A stretch of 35,376 bases of DNA from Azolla pinnata (GCA_037176905.1 JBBBWG010001360.1:1-35376); one strand, 5' to 3'; shown: positions 1-12,600, counted from the first letter of the stretch. Notes: a model not told the origin generated them from the sequence alone. Numbers and translations are program-made.

Positions 1-300
1 GGTCATGCTGCTGATGCCGATGCCCTCGTGTTGATGATGGTGCCTCATGTTTGTTGATGATGATGATGGTGGTGGTGGTGGTGGTGGTGATGACGATGAT
101 GGCGGACGCTGGTGATGGTGTTGATGGTCATGCCGGTGATGGCGATATGCGCATGTTGACATGCCATGTTGATGATGGTGATGATCGTGTGATGACGACG
201 ACGGCGGCGATGGTGATGATGATGTTGATGTTGCTGCTGTTGTTGATGGTGCTCATGTTGATGGTGGTGGTGGTGATGATGGTGGTGATGATGGTAACGA
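1..300. repeat. GAT/GGT-type imperfect trinucleotide tract
   Basis: Impure TGATGG/GGTGGT/GATGAT trinucleotide repetition runs from the window edge to about 300. It leaves long open frames on both strands that encode only low-complexity Met/Val/Asp or His/Gln runs. No gene is supported. Confidence 0.85.
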
Positions 301-429
301 TGGATTGTTTTAGGCGGGGTTCTTATCAGACCTTGCTCCGTTATTTGTTCGAGGGAGTTGTCGACATATCGATGCGTTGAGGGTTTAGCAGTTGGGGGTG
401 TTTTGGGGTTCAGGGTTTGAATGGTAGGT

Positions 430-800
430 ATCATCGACAGATTGGGCGACGATAGGCTCGAGTCAAAAACAAATCGCCTCCATAATAAACCACACAGCAT
501 GCAAGCTCGCTCGCTTGTTCGTCGTCATTGTTGTTGTTGTTGTTTGGTGCTACTGTTGCTGATACTGCCATTGCTATCGCTGCTGCTACTGTCGTCGCAG
601 CTGCCGCTGCTGTTACTGTCGTCGCAGCTGCCGCTGCTGTTGTCGTAGTTGCTGTTGCCGCAGTTGCTACAGTTGTTGTTGATGCTATTGTCGTCGTCGT
701 CGTCGCCCCTGTTGTTGCTGTTGTTGCCGATGCGGATGGTGCTAATGTTGCTGGTTGTTGCTGTTGCCGGAGTTGTTGTTGTTGTTGTTGTTGCTGGCTA
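430..800. repeat. GTT/GCT/GTC trinucleotide tract
   Basis: A second impure trinucleotide tract (TTG, CTG, CGT mixtures) occupies about 525-800, after a short unique stretch from 300 to 525. The overlapping open frames translate to Leu/Val/Ala or Thr/Ala/Gln runs and are explained by the repeat. Confidence 0.8.
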
Positions 801-939
801 TGGATTCCTCGAGCAGGAAAACTGGCAAGGAAGTGGAATGCTTCGGGCGCCATCGTCGAAAGCCCAGCTACAGCAGCACGAGACAGATTCCACATATGCG
901 ATGCTGCGGATCTGCAAAAGACACGCTCCTCGCTAAACC

Positions 940-1645
940 CTCGGCCCGAAAACCCTCAGCCCTTAAAACCCGGAACCCTGAACCCTAAAAACCCTGAACC
1001 CTAAACCCTAAACCCTAATTCCTGAACCCTGAACCCTAAGCCCTAAACCCTAAACCCTAAACCCTAAACCCTGAACCCTGAACCCTGAACCCTGAACCCT
1101 AAGCCCTAAGCCCTAAAAACCCTAAACCCCGAACCCTGAACCCTGAACCCTAAACCCTAAAAACCCTAAACCCTAAACCCTAAACCCTGAACCCTAACCC
1201 TGAACCCTAAGCCCTAAACCTTGAACCCTGAACCCTAAGCCCTAATAAACCCTGAACCCTAAAAACCCTAAACCCTAAACCTTGAACCCTGAACCCTAAA
1301 AACCCTAAACCCTAAACCCTGAACCCTGAACCCTAAACCCTAAACCCTGAACCCTGAAACCTAAGCCCTAAGCCCTAAACCCTAAACCCTGAACCCTAAG
1401 CCCTGAACCCTAAGCACTAAGCCCTAAAAACCCTAAGCACTAAGCCCTAAAAACCCTAAACCCTAAGCCCTAAAGACCCTAAACCCTGAAACCCTAAACC
1501 CTGAAACCCTAAACCCTAAACCCTAAACCCTGAAACCCTAAACCCTGAAACCCTAAACCCTAAACCCTAAACCCTAAACCCTAAACCCTAAACCCTAAAC
1601 CTTAAACCCTAAACCTTAAACCCTAAACCCTAAACCCTAAACCAC
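940..1645. repeat. Degenerate telomere-like repeat block (CCCTAAA variants)
   Basis: About 700 bp of seven-base units close to the plant telomere repeat. CCCTAAA is mixed with CCCTGAA, CCCTAAG and eight- to nine-base variants (CCCTAAAAA, CCCTGAAA). The cleanest run is about 1550-1640. Non-telomeric DNA lies on both sides, so it is either a subtelomeric edge or an interstitial telomeric repeat. The C-rich strand is on +, the orientation expected at a left chromosome end. Confidence 0.9.
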
Positions 1646-1663
1646 GTCAGCTGCCAGCGTGGC

Positions 1664-1893
1664 AGTCTCTCTCTCTCTCTCTCGTCTTGTTCGTGGGCGA
1701 TTTTGGGAGCTCCTTCCATTGTCTGCAGAGATTTGGTTCGTGGGCGATTTCTTCGGAGCTCTTCCATGGCTCCCATCTCTCTGCAGCGAAACCGACTGAC
1801 AAAACCCTAGCTTTCTTCTTCGTCTTCTTCTTCTTCTTCTTCTTCGTCTTCTTCTTCTTCTTCTTCCGCTGCTGCTGCTGCTGCTGCTGCTGC
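1664..1893. repeat. Microsatellites (CT)n, (TTC)n, (TGC)n in TIFY gene leader
   Basis: (CT)n sits at about 1666-1683. A (TTC)n tract at about 1813-1865 is followed by (TGC)n to about 1893. They lie upstream of the TIFY8-like gene and probably belong to its promoter or 5' leader. Confidence 0.8.
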
Positions 1894-1940
1894 GGCTCCC
1901 CTGTTTTCCGGCCTTTCTTCTCTTCGCTTTCATGACAGAA

Positions 1941-1973
1941 ACCCTAGAGAGAAACCCTAGAGAGAAACCCTAA
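1941..1973. promoter_or_regulatory. Triple telo-box-like motif (AAACCCTA)
   Basis: Three AAACCCTA motifs are spaced 14-15 bp apart, separated by GAGAG. Telo-boxes of this sequence are known near plant transcription starts. Here they lie about 1.2 kb upstream of the TIFY8-like start codon. A regulatory role is inferred. Confidence 0.45.
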
Positions 1974-2304
1974 TCCTCCCCTTTCGCCTTTTCTGAAGGC
2001 CTTTCTTCTTTTCTGAAGGTTTCTTCATGGTCGCGCTGTCTTCTCTGTCGGGGGCGGGGGAGGTTTCTCTTTCCCCTGCCTGCTGCTCCTGCTTCGCCCC
2101 TTTTCTTTGTCTGCAAGGGGAAAGAGAGAGAACCGGGCCTTTTCTCATCCTCGCCATCGCTGCAGAGGCCCCGCCATTTCCCCATCTTCTGCTTCGTCTA
2201 CGAGCCCAACAGAGTCGGCAAGGCAGGAAGAAGGTTAGCGCGGCGCTCTTGCTTTCCCCTCCCCATTTGCTCCCTCCATTTCAGCAAGATAGGAACTCCA
2301 TTCC

Positions 2305-2394
2305 ATGGCTGAAGCTGCTGAGAATGTCGGAAACAAATCAGAGGAGAGCCCGGATTTCTCATCCTTCTGGCTCTCGCAGATTCCTAGTTTCTAG
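2305..2394 (+). CDS. Possible upstream ORF (29 aa) ahead of TIFY8-like gene
   Basis: ATG at 2305 in a favourable context (ttccATGG) opens a 29-codon frame, starting MAEAAENVGNKSEES and stopping at 2392-2394. Its composition is not low-complexity, unlike the surrounding leader. It could be a uORF in the long TIFY8-like 5' leader, part of an alternative first exon, or chance. I recognise no homologue. Confidence 0.3.
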   Translation: MAEAAENVGNKSEESPDFSSFWLSQIPSF

Positions 2395-2555
2395 TCCCTG
2401 CTTCTTTGAGGATCACGAGGGACATGTGTGTTCACACAATTTCGCGTTCTTTTCTTCATCCATTCGGGAAGCGCTTCACAGTTTTTGCTGTTTTCCAGAG
2501 CTTGGCTATGAATCTTGTGTCTGTCCGTTCATCATGGAAGGAAGCTTCAGATATC

Positions 2556-2614
2556 CTCCTGTTGCTGTTGTTGTTGTTGTTGTTGTTGTTCTTCTTCTTC
2601 TTCTTCTTCTTTAT
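2556..2614. repeat. (GTT)n(CTT)n microsatellite
   Basis: An uninterrupted GTT run passes directly into a CTT run in the leader region of the TIFY8-like gene. Confidence 0.85.
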
Positions 2615-3157
2615 GCATGGATATGGATTCGATCTGCACAGTAAATCTCGTTCAATACCTTGCTAACTCCATAGCTATGCCCTCAATGATGGGTAGCTGA
2701 TGTGGCTCAATTACGCCTGTGCTGAATCGAACAGAGAATGCAATCAGCAGAACCACCGAATAGAAACGGGGAATGCAAATCAAGCCTCATCATACTCATC
2801 TGCTTGTGCATGATCACAGAATAGACTGGCAATGTTCTCAACTCTCGTGCGTAATGCATACAATCATAGAATAGGATGAAATCTCATGCATATGCGTGAT
2901 CGACAGAATAGTACAGAAAAGGAAATGTAATCAAGTCTTGTAGTTAGATGCCTCAGATCCTTTGCCCTGGTGCTGTATGCGTGATTTTGTTTAATCCAAT
3001 CGCAGCTCTGATTCCGAAAGTAAGAAATGGCTTTTTTTTCTTCCCCTATGCACAGGTTCTTTGCCGTATTGCTTGATTGAGAAGGGAAAATATGGAGAGG
3101 TTAATCAGCAATGAGCTCTAGAGAGGGAGAGAGATAGCCATTTTCTGCTGCATCTTC

Positions 3158-3203
3158 TCCTTCTTCTTCTTCTTCTTCTTCTTCTTCTTCTTCTTCTTCT
3201 TTG
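3158..3203. repeat. (TTC)n microsatellite touching the TIFY8-like start codon
   Basis: About fourteen TTC units end only a few bases before the ATG at 3204. The tract therefore lies in the immediate 5' UTR or at a first-intron acceptor, where it could act as a polypyrimidine tract. Confidence 0.85.
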
Positions 3204-6200
3204 ATGGCTCATTCTCATGTAATGACTGCTGGGGAGGAGCTACCTGTGTTCCATGATTTTCTCGGCATCGTTGCCCAAAGAAGCAATTCTACCGAATCTA
3301 AATCCGGCAACTTCAGCTACAATCGGAATGTAGATCCTCCGACTGGTCATGAAGCAGGATCCAGAAGTTTGCCGACGAAAAATGTTGTGGGCACAACAGT
3401 GGAGACTAGTAGCTCACCGTCGCCGATAAACTTATCGGGTTTGATTCCCAATCTCTTTCTGTATCAGCATCATATACCTCTTTGAAGCCGTTGATGATTG
3501 CTGGTAGCAGAGTAAATATCCACATTTAGGTGCCAGGGTTTATAGCAGGGGTTTAGAGCCCCCAAAACATCGTTTAGCAATCTTGAGACTGTTGATTGCA
3601 GAGAAGATGAAGTGTGTTTAGGATTTAGTCTGTATGGCAGGAAATCCTGATCTGTTTACAGCAGAGTGGACATCAACATTTGGATTTTATAGTTTAGGTG
3701 AGGCTGAGACTCTACTAAAGCCCAAACCATTGCTTAAAACTCTGCACTGTTAGCTTGAAGAGAATATCTGTTGGCTTCAAATTGTCTACTTGGCACAGTT
3801 GTTTTAAGATCCCCAAAGCCCTATAGTTATCATCTTGAGCTCTCTAGATTGTAATGAAATAGTTTTTTTTCACATTTAGGTTATAGGGTTTAGGGTGTAG
3901 ACTCCCAAAAACCCAAACAGTGTTGAAAACTCTAGACTGTTGATTGCTGAGAATACGTGTTGGTTTAGGTTTTAGTCTATATGGCAGGGTCAGCAGCGAC
4001 AAATAAAACCCTGAACTATCGTTTCCAACCCTAAATAAGCTTAAAAGTGGAATCAATATCGACATTCCAGTTTTAAGGTATAGAACAGGGATTCCTAGAT
4101 ATTCGTAAAAGCTAAGTCCCAGAATGCAGTTTATGCCTTTAAAATACTCCAGGTTGTATATAGCTACTCTTAACCTGGGAACGTAGGGATCTGAATCGGG
4201 GAGAAATAGACTCTTGTGTATATATCATGCATTGCAGAACGTTTCTATACAACTTCACGTTTGGCAAGCAAGAATGGACATCACAAACCCATCGTGGATT
4301 GTAGGCGTGGGAAGAGGAGGGACTCAGATGGTGCTGGTAGGGATACCTTTCAACAACTACAGAGGCAGCCTGAAACACTCTTGAGCTCCCCATTTGTGAA
4401 GGTATGAACACAAAATTATTCGTTGTAATTGGCAAATGCTTCTTATGTATGAAATGTTCCTTCTTATACCGTCGCAGTATGACACTATTTTGGTGTCAAA
4501 TATAGATTGTGAATGTATTGCTAGTATGTTATAGGCGGAGAGATTCATTTCCCTTATAAAACCATGAAAAACTAGATGTTTACCATGAACGTGTTCTCAT
4601 TGCTCAAATTGTCTTTGAAAAGGTATCACGGCTCGAAAGGCATGGTGATATGAAAGGGCGGCATGTAGATGCTGCTCATGTTACACCAGTGCAACTCTCT
4701 CGAATGTCATCGGATTGCCCGAATCCAGTCTTGAACACATCTGGCCGAGTGAAGCAAGATGCTATGCAATACGAATGGGCCAATCTAGGGAACAACTCGC
4801 AAAACGGGCATTCGAGCTCAGCACCAGACAAAGCTGGTTTAAATGTCCGGGAAGGATTACCTCCATCTGATGAGGGTTCAAGAACTGGCTTAAAAGGATC
4901 AAGTGTTGGAAACCTCATCAACTGTAGCCAGGCTGGTAAAGCAGATGTGCACACTAATCGGGCACCGGCGCTGCCAGCAAACCTGGCCCAATTCGGAAGA
5001 TCTAAATCCTTTTCACAGAGTGCTACTGGCTCGGAATCTTTGTGTGGGAAAAGGTCAGATCATTCCCTTAATTTTTGAAACCTCTGTTGTTTAGACTGTA
5101 AAATCTTTAGATCCCTTCATCAACAACACCCTGACCTGAACGACTCGAAAATCCGTAAAAGTTCAAGCCCTTAGAACGCTCAAGTGGAAAACCTCGAAAC
5201 TTGAAAGCATAATTCCTAAAAACGTTTTGCATGGTAAAATGATAACCTACCACATGCGCTCTTAGCTACAATCTTTTGTCCGCAGCCAGCTGATGACAAC
5301 AAGTCGTCAATTGACTATCTTCTATGGAGGGCAAGCACATGTGTTTGATGACGTAACATCCGATAAGGTGCCAAATCACTTTAACATTTCTGGTTCATTG
5401 ATGTTGTGTTTGGATTGCTCTTCACATAGATACATACATCCAAGCAAAAAGAGGGCGTAAATGTTGTGCAGTTTGTTAATCGGTAATGCTTCATTGCAGG
5501 TAGAGGCTATCATGTCACTTGCTGGGACCAATGGGAGATATTGGTCAACAATGTATTCTCCCCGAGCAAAGGCAAGCTTATCGCACACAGGCAGCGAAGG
5601 CTCTTTACAAGCTTTTGATAGAGAAGGAGAGAAGAGTGCCACAAATGGCAGTAACGTGAGCAATTTTAGTGCGCTTGCGCTCAGTGGGGCTACGAATGGT
5701 GTTACGAAAGCGGTGGCAGGTTTGAATCCAGAGCAAGGTGATAAACTCAACCCGAAACTTCATTTCTTTTTTGGTCAGCATACTGAAGCTTGGCATATTA
5801 CTCCATGCTTGTGAACCTACAGGCATATGTAATTCCAGATGCTTCGATTCTTAAGGTGTGTGTTTGCACCACATCTTACGCACCTCTTAAGATGTCTTTG
5901 AATCTAGAATCTGCCCTCTTAAGATGTTGACCTCAGGAGCATTATGGATCTACTCCTGTGCTCATGGATGACATTCCCGTGACTATGTCTACTCCTTACG
6001 GTTGAAGTGTAAATTGTGAGACTATCATTGGAAGTGAGCACAAAAATATACATGTCCAAGTAGTTATCTCATTTGTAAATCCTATAACTTGCATTATTAG
6101 GCTTATCCTTATTTGCATCGTATTCTGACACAGTTTCTTTCATTAGCCTCATGTGCTCCCCATCATAGAGAGCAGGGAAGAACTCTGTAGACCAAAACCC

Positions 6201-6206
6201 GAATAA
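3204..6206 (+). CDS. TIFY8-like protein (TIFY domain, no Jas motif seen)
   Basis: Six exons: 3204-3438, 4238-4401, 4623-5053, 5286-5367, 5500-5737 and 6169-6206. All junctions are GT-AG and phase-consistent, and the total of 1188 nt gives 395 aa. The N-terminus carries the FHDFLG motif (residues 16-21) seen in TIFY8-class proteins. Exon 4 encodes the TIFY core (QLTIFYGGQAHVFDDV, about 285-300). Exon 5 continues it with VEAIMSLAG. Exon 3 has the DEGSRTG segment typical of this class. TIFY proteins are nuclear adaptors that bind NINJA/TOPLESS-type corepressors through this domain; TIFY8 stands apart from JAZ because it lacks the Jas motif, and none is visible here. The last exon (ending RPKPE) is the least certain, chosen by phase and acceptor. 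A donor GTTTGA ends exon 1. Exons at 6291-6369 could be an alternative 3' end. Confidence 0.85.
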
Positions 6207-8047
6207 TGAGAGACAGGTGTTATAATCATCGAGCCCAGAGCAATGCATATAGGTGACAAAATTGGTATGATTTTCTTTTGTCTCATATCAGAGAGCAAGG
6301 CCTTGGCTTTAAAACATGAGGAAATGGGGCCATCTGTTTCGGAACCCTTGATCGAGGTCAGCAAAGAGGTAAAAACAAAACATACAGAAACGCTCAAGCA
6401 AGACAAGAGTTGTGCTTTTCTCGATCGATTCCTGGATCAAAACCATATGCATTGTGCTAATTTTGCCTCTGTTTTCTTTTACATGTTCAGTAAGTGCTGC
6501 AGAGTTTTTTTCGCCACACGACTTCTTCAGCACCCATTCACGGCTTGCCGATATATTGTATGAAGTCTTTTTATTAATACATTGGTCTTTCGAGACCACA
6601 AAGTTTGTGCATACAGAAAATGCTTTCTTCCCATGATTCGTTTTTCTTTTCGGGGATTTCTTTTCAATCACAAGAGATTTTTGCTGTTAGAGCGAATCGA
6701 TCCTTGAGTTATGATGGCTGGCATTGTAATGATTGGCATCATCTCCATGGCTAAAGCCCAATGTATGGTATAGCTTGGAATTACTTGAACTAGATATATG
6801 AAGAGCAGAACATCAGCTTGAAAGCTATATGGGTCAGAAGACATGAGCAAAATGGAAGTAACACACACAACCCAAGTTTTGCATTAGGGCTGAAAACTTG
6901 AAAGCGGTGCAACCAAAATGGTGGTAAAAATAGAGTTGTGGACTTTGGATTTCATAAGCCCAAAGTTTTGGCAAAATCCAACCATTCCATTTATTGAGCC
7001 AAACAGAATTAAACGACCTTTCTAGTGTAATCTGGGTTTCATGCATTCATTGTATTGTAGCCTTTCCGGAACTGCCATTGGATTTGCACTCTGCCAGAAA
7101 AGCCTCTGCCAAAAAAAATCAGGCAATTCAGATTGTGAAAATATAGCCCACACGATTCCAAAAAAGGGTTAACACTGTTTGTTTATCATCTATTAACAAA
7201 CGAATATACCTCTTTTTCAACTCTGTCAAGAACATGTTTTTTGTTCGTTGTGATCCATCACAACCAAATCCGTTATCCTACAATCATAACAAAATCCCTC
7301 TCCACATTGTTATTTTGTAGATTATTACTAGAGTGTGTGAGTGAACAAGGTGATGATCGGTAGTTCAAACAGCAACTTGTCATGATGCACAAAACCAATG
7401 CCCAATGGAAGCAGCAGATGAACCAAAGTAGCCTTACTTGTGCTGCCTGCGTTAATATCCATCTAGTGGTCTTTCCAGCTCTCAAAATCAAAAGATGGCC
7501 TTTCCAGCTCTCAAAAGATGTCATCGACCATACAAGGGTCGCACTATCAGCTCATATTTACTATAGTTAGAACGTTTGGCCCAGAGATACATAACTCAAA
7601 ATAGCTACGACAAGAAAAGATTGAAGTACTAAGTTGGGAAAATTGGGCATGAATAGTGAGCAAATGTTTTTGGGGGGTTGCCAGTCAGGCTAACCATGCC
7701 TGACGTGGAAGCAACCATTACTACATACTTGGACTTTGTCCATGGCATTTGTCAATCAATTATATCTGGAGTTAACACATGGTTTTCATTTTTTCCATAT
7801 GAATATTGTATTGAGTCAGATTCAAAACTCACACAAAGGGATACTGAACGATGGAGGCCTGTGGCTCTTATCAGCTCGAGTCTTCTTCCCCCATAATTTC
7901 GTCCACAATGCCTACATCAGTGAAAACCGTTAAGAACATCTCAGTAGCATGAATGGGTATAATCCAAGGACAAAATATACTCACTAATATAGTAGGTTCA
8001 TTATGTCATTACTGTTAATAATAAGTTTTGCATAATGAAAAAACTAT

Positions 8048-8048
8048 T

Positions 8049-8085
<37 letters not shown>
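8048..8085. repeat. (ATCT)n microsatellite
   Basis: A perfect tetranucleotide run of ATCT followed by TACATA/TGTGTG dinucleotide-like sequence to about 8128. Confidence 0.9.
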
Positions 8086-8735
8086 ACATAGACACACGCA
8101 TGTGTGTGTATGTATATGCATGTATAGGGTATGGCAATTGTATTTTGAAGAAGTAATCAACGGTCCACATTTGAAAAATGATCAGTTGAAACACTATGGT
8201 CTCTTGTCCTGCTGATCGAGTAAAAGAAAACATTGACATTCACAAACATAAGATTTCCAACATCCCTTCCATCAGAAGCATCACGAGAGAAGTAAAATAC
8301 AGATCGAACAGAAGTGCAAAGAGAGAAAGAAAGTTCCGAACAGGGAAAAATTGAGAAAACACATACAAATGACAGCAAATCATGGCGCAATTTTTATAAA
8401 CGAAAATGGAATAGAAAGATGACTCATAAAATATCGGAACCCCCAAATAAGAGCTGAAAGATCTGCTCCAGATAAGAGAAACTTGGGAGTAGCAACACTC
8501 CGGAGGAAATGAAAGGGTGGTTGCTTCACGACTGCAATTCGAAAAATCTTACCAAATTTTTTTGACTCCATGGGCTGCTGGACATACAGAAGTGCGACGC
8601 GTGGATTTCGCCAAACACCACCTTGTGCCTTCAGCCCATGTAGAGGCCGTTAAAGAGCACCATAATTGGAGCCCATGTGTGTTAGCACATGTGGATGTTT
8701 TTGACTTTCCATACCAGCAGAAAAAGGGGCCCTGA

Positions 8736-9112
8736 CAAGGCACACAAGAGTCAACAAACAGAAGAAATGATGTTATGATTACCGAACATATCCTTATGAC
8801 CAGCTCTAGAAGTTTCAATGTTTGTTCACATAACATGCTGATGCAAATAGAAGACTTAGCTCCAACTCTCAAAAACCATTAGCAAGCTAAGCACACCTCA
8901 TGATCAGCTTCATCCCTGTGTTTGCCCATCATTTTGTGTTTGGGCACACAACAGTTAGCAAACAGAAGCATCCGTGTTGTGATTACCAGTGCAGCCTTGC
9001 TTTGAAAAGCTTCAAAGTGATTCACATAACATGATGAATAGGACAGATTAGAGGACTAAGCTCCAACTCTAAAACCATTAGCAAACTTGAGCACCCATTG
9101 CTTATCAGCCTC
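8736..9112. repeat. Diverged tandem duplication (~200 bp unit)
   Basis: Two head-to-tail copies start at about 8738 and 8941. Shared landmarks are GGCACACAA..AG..AACAAACAGAAG, GATTACC, TTCACATAACATG, CTCCAACTCT and CCATTAGCAA. Several indels separate the copies. It lies about 500 bp upstream of the GLR start. Confidence 0.75.
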
Positions 9113-9605
9113 TCCCTTGTTTATGCTTCCTCATCAGGACTGTTTATATACACTGGGAACACCTTATTTGATGCCCTGGCTTCTACTCTACTCGGCTGCT
9201 ATCAAGTTCTGTGGCTATGGCAAGAACATACCAGTTACAATTATCCAAGAACCAGGTCATGTATCTGGGCTCGCCACTGACAATCTTTACTACAGGTCTG
9301 GTCACATATGAAATCTAACAAAAAAACTTCTGTAACACCAAAGATCTAACAAGAATCTAGGAGCACATACCGACTCAAATCTTTGTGAGGGTGTGTTCCT
9401 GATTATATGACCAGAATCTTCTGCAACAACTTTTTTGTGCATCATACTCTTCACAGCAACATTGCGTACATACCCAAAACCTCCAATAAGATCGTTTTGG
9501 TATCATCGGACTCTTCATGCTCTGCAAACAAAGGGTTTCATTTTATCTTCAAGCATTCCAGATATGGCTACAATTTTTCATCAATGTGTGCTAAGCACAG
9601 ATAAG

Positions 9606-12600
9606 ATGCACAACTCTTGGAATCAGTCTCTGTACACCACACCTTATGTGAGCCCAAGCCGGTTCATAACGATGATATTGATTAGCAGCATTCTTTGTTC
9701 CGATGTTAACTACTTGGTAAGAGCAGAGGCCACACCATCAGTAATCCATATTGGGGCCCTTGCTTCATATGACACCTTCATTGGAAGAGCTGCTATAAGG
9801 GCTATCCAGATGGCACTGGATGACATCAACAAAGACAAGGATCTGCTAAATACCTCAAAGCTCGCATTGCATCTCCTGGATACTAATTGTAGTGCTTTCA
9901 CAGGGGTTGCTGCTGGTAAGCCTCCATTTCTTTATGTTTCTGTGTTTGTATTGCTTTAATCTCATAGGCCACAATGACGCCCATAGAGATGTAAAAATAC
10001 CTTTCTTTTTCTCAACTGCATATGAAATTCTTCCTCTCCTATCCAGCATAATCTTCTTGATTATGGAATTTCTTCTCATTGTGTTCCAGTTTTCGCATTT
10101 AGTTCTATGATCCTGTTTAGACGTTTTTTTGTTCTACATGTGAGAGGGGCTAAAGTTCTTTCAGCATGTGAGGGCTGCCATTGGATTGGAGAAAGGCTTT
10201 TCTCTCACTGAGCTTTCTGTTTCTATTCTTTCCAGCAATGCAGCTCTTCAAGCAAGAGGTGGTAGCAGTGATAGGGCCTCAGTCCACAACTGTCGCTGGT
10301 TTTGTAGCTCACATGGCAACCGTTGCCCAAGTCCCCCTACTCTCATTTGCAGTGACTGACCCTTCCTTCTCAGAACATCAGTATCCGTATTTCTTCCGCA
10401 TCGCACACAGCGACGCAATGCAGATGCAAGCCATTGCATCTTTGATAGCCCGGTACGGATGGAGGGATGTGGTTATCGTGTACGTTGATGATGACTATGG
10501 AAATAGTGCCGTTTCTGCTTTCAGGAACGCCATCCGGTTGCTCGGATTCTACCTGGTAGAGAAAATGGCCATCCTACCAGACAGTGACAATAGCACCATC
10601 AGTAGCATCCTGACTGATCTCTCTTCCCGGCAACCAAGAGTCTTTGTAGTTCACTTGCCACAAAATCTTTCATTGCTCTTCTTTGCCCAGGCCAAAAACC
10701 AGCAGATGATGACTCCTGGGTATGTATGGATTGCTTCTGACTTCATGATCAGCACACTGACCTCCACTGCAGTAGACAGCAACGTTTTCAACAATCTTCA
10801 GGGTCTCATTGGGATCCGTGGATATGCGCAAAAATCGTCGGAGTTTAAAGCTTTTGTTTCCAAATGGAACAATCAATCTGCATTGAAACAGAAGGAAGAT
10901 GACATGCTCATTTACGGTCTCTATGCATATGATGCAACACGAATGCTTGCATATGCAATTGATAACTACGTGAAGACAGGTTTCAACATCACCTTCAGAA
11001 ATTCTACTTTCTCCTCACTTTCTGCAGGTGCCTCTTCTGACCTAACTCAAATCAAAATTTTCGAAGGGGGGTCCTCACTTAGCAGCTCTATCCTGCAGAC
11101 ACGATTTCCAGGAACATCCGGCTATGTGCAACTGAGCCCAAATGGTGATCTCAATCACACAGCATTTCAAATTCTCAACATTGTCGGCGAGGAGTTCAAG
11201 GTAGTTGGCTATTGGACAAATGAAACACAATTGTCTGTCTCCCCACCTACCAATGTCAGCGATCCCAATTTTGCACGTTCTTTAGCATCTGCTTTGCCAA
11301 TCAGGTGGCCTGGAGACTTGAAAGGGACACCACGAGGCTGGACAATTCCAAGGCCTTTAAAGATTGCAGTGCCAAGGATCACAGGCTTTGACGAGTTCCT
11401 AAAATTCTCCATAGATAACAAGACCAATGTCACAACATACAGCGGTTACTGTATCGATTTATTTCAAAAGACTCTAAATTACTTGCCATACGCTGTGCCG
11501 TTCAACTTTGAACTCTTTGGCAACGAATCCGGGCCCATATATGAAGATATGATATTGGCATTAGCTCAGGAGGTATGAACAAAACCGTCATATTTCATGG
11601 ATCACTTTTGAAGAGAAGCGATCTGAATACAATAGAAAAACCAAAATCAGAGTATCCAATGTGTTAATTTAGTTAGCAGCACATAGGCATTCACTTTTTT
11701 GTCTAGAAAGTTCTGATTATGCTGCTCAACTGTCGGTTCTAGAGAGCAAAAAAAGCGAACAAATGCACTATAAGATGAGAATCACCTGGAATGCTGACTA
11801 ATTGTAGGAAAATGTCCCTTTCTTTTCTTAATATATGCTGTGGGTGCAGGCATTTGATGCAGTGGTGGGGGATGTCACTATAACTGCAAAGAGAAAAGAA
11901 ATAGTGGATTTCACTCAGTCTATCAAAGATTCTGGGCTGGTGGTGGTCATACCGATAGAGAATTCGAAATCTAGCTATCCATGGGCATTCTTGCGGCCTT
12001 TCTCACCGACCATGTGGTTCACAACTCTGGCTTTCTTTGTCTTCACAGGACTAGTCATCTGGTTGCTGGAGCACAAGAAAAACAGGGACTTCCAAGGCCG
12101 CCCTAAGAAACAAGTTGTGACTTTCCTATGGTAAGATGTCTTTACTCATCTGGGTTGGCACAAGTTAGTAACAGTACAAATAAAACAAAAGCTGAGTTCA
12201 CTGTGATAAAGAATGTTGCTACGCATCCATTTTATCTTCTACCCTTCTGATCTCTTTTATCTTACCTGACTCGTTTGTTCCCCATCCAATACAACCCACC
12301 TTTGAATATTTCCATTTCATATTGTCAGTCAGGTTGCTTGGGCACAAAAAACAGGGACTTTTGTGGTCACTCTAGGAAACAGTTTGGAGCTTCTTTATGG
12401 CAAGATACTTCTCTGTTTGATAGATATGCATTCATAACAGAAATACAACCAAACTTGGTCAGTGTTGTAAGATACATGTATTGTATGCCTGTAAGATCCA
12501 TCTGATCCTTATCTCTTTCACAACTTTTCTAACTCATTTCTAATGCATCAAAAATATTATTTAGGGAGTTTTTGCTTGCTTTCCTACGGACAAAATGAAC

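Larger units (their letters stand above)
6207..9605. other. Intergenic stretch, no gene recognised
   Basis: It contains only short open frames without family motifs. A short TTTCCAGCTCTCAAAA duplication lies at about 7470-7520. The start may include TIFY8-like 3' UTR, and the last few hundred bases presumably hold the GLR promoter and leader. No RNA gene was recognised. Confidence 0.6.

Noticed and set aside
45..1004. Long open frames on both strands at the left end
   Set aside because: They translate to homopolymeric or two-residue runs created by trinucleotide repeats and show no gene-like composition.
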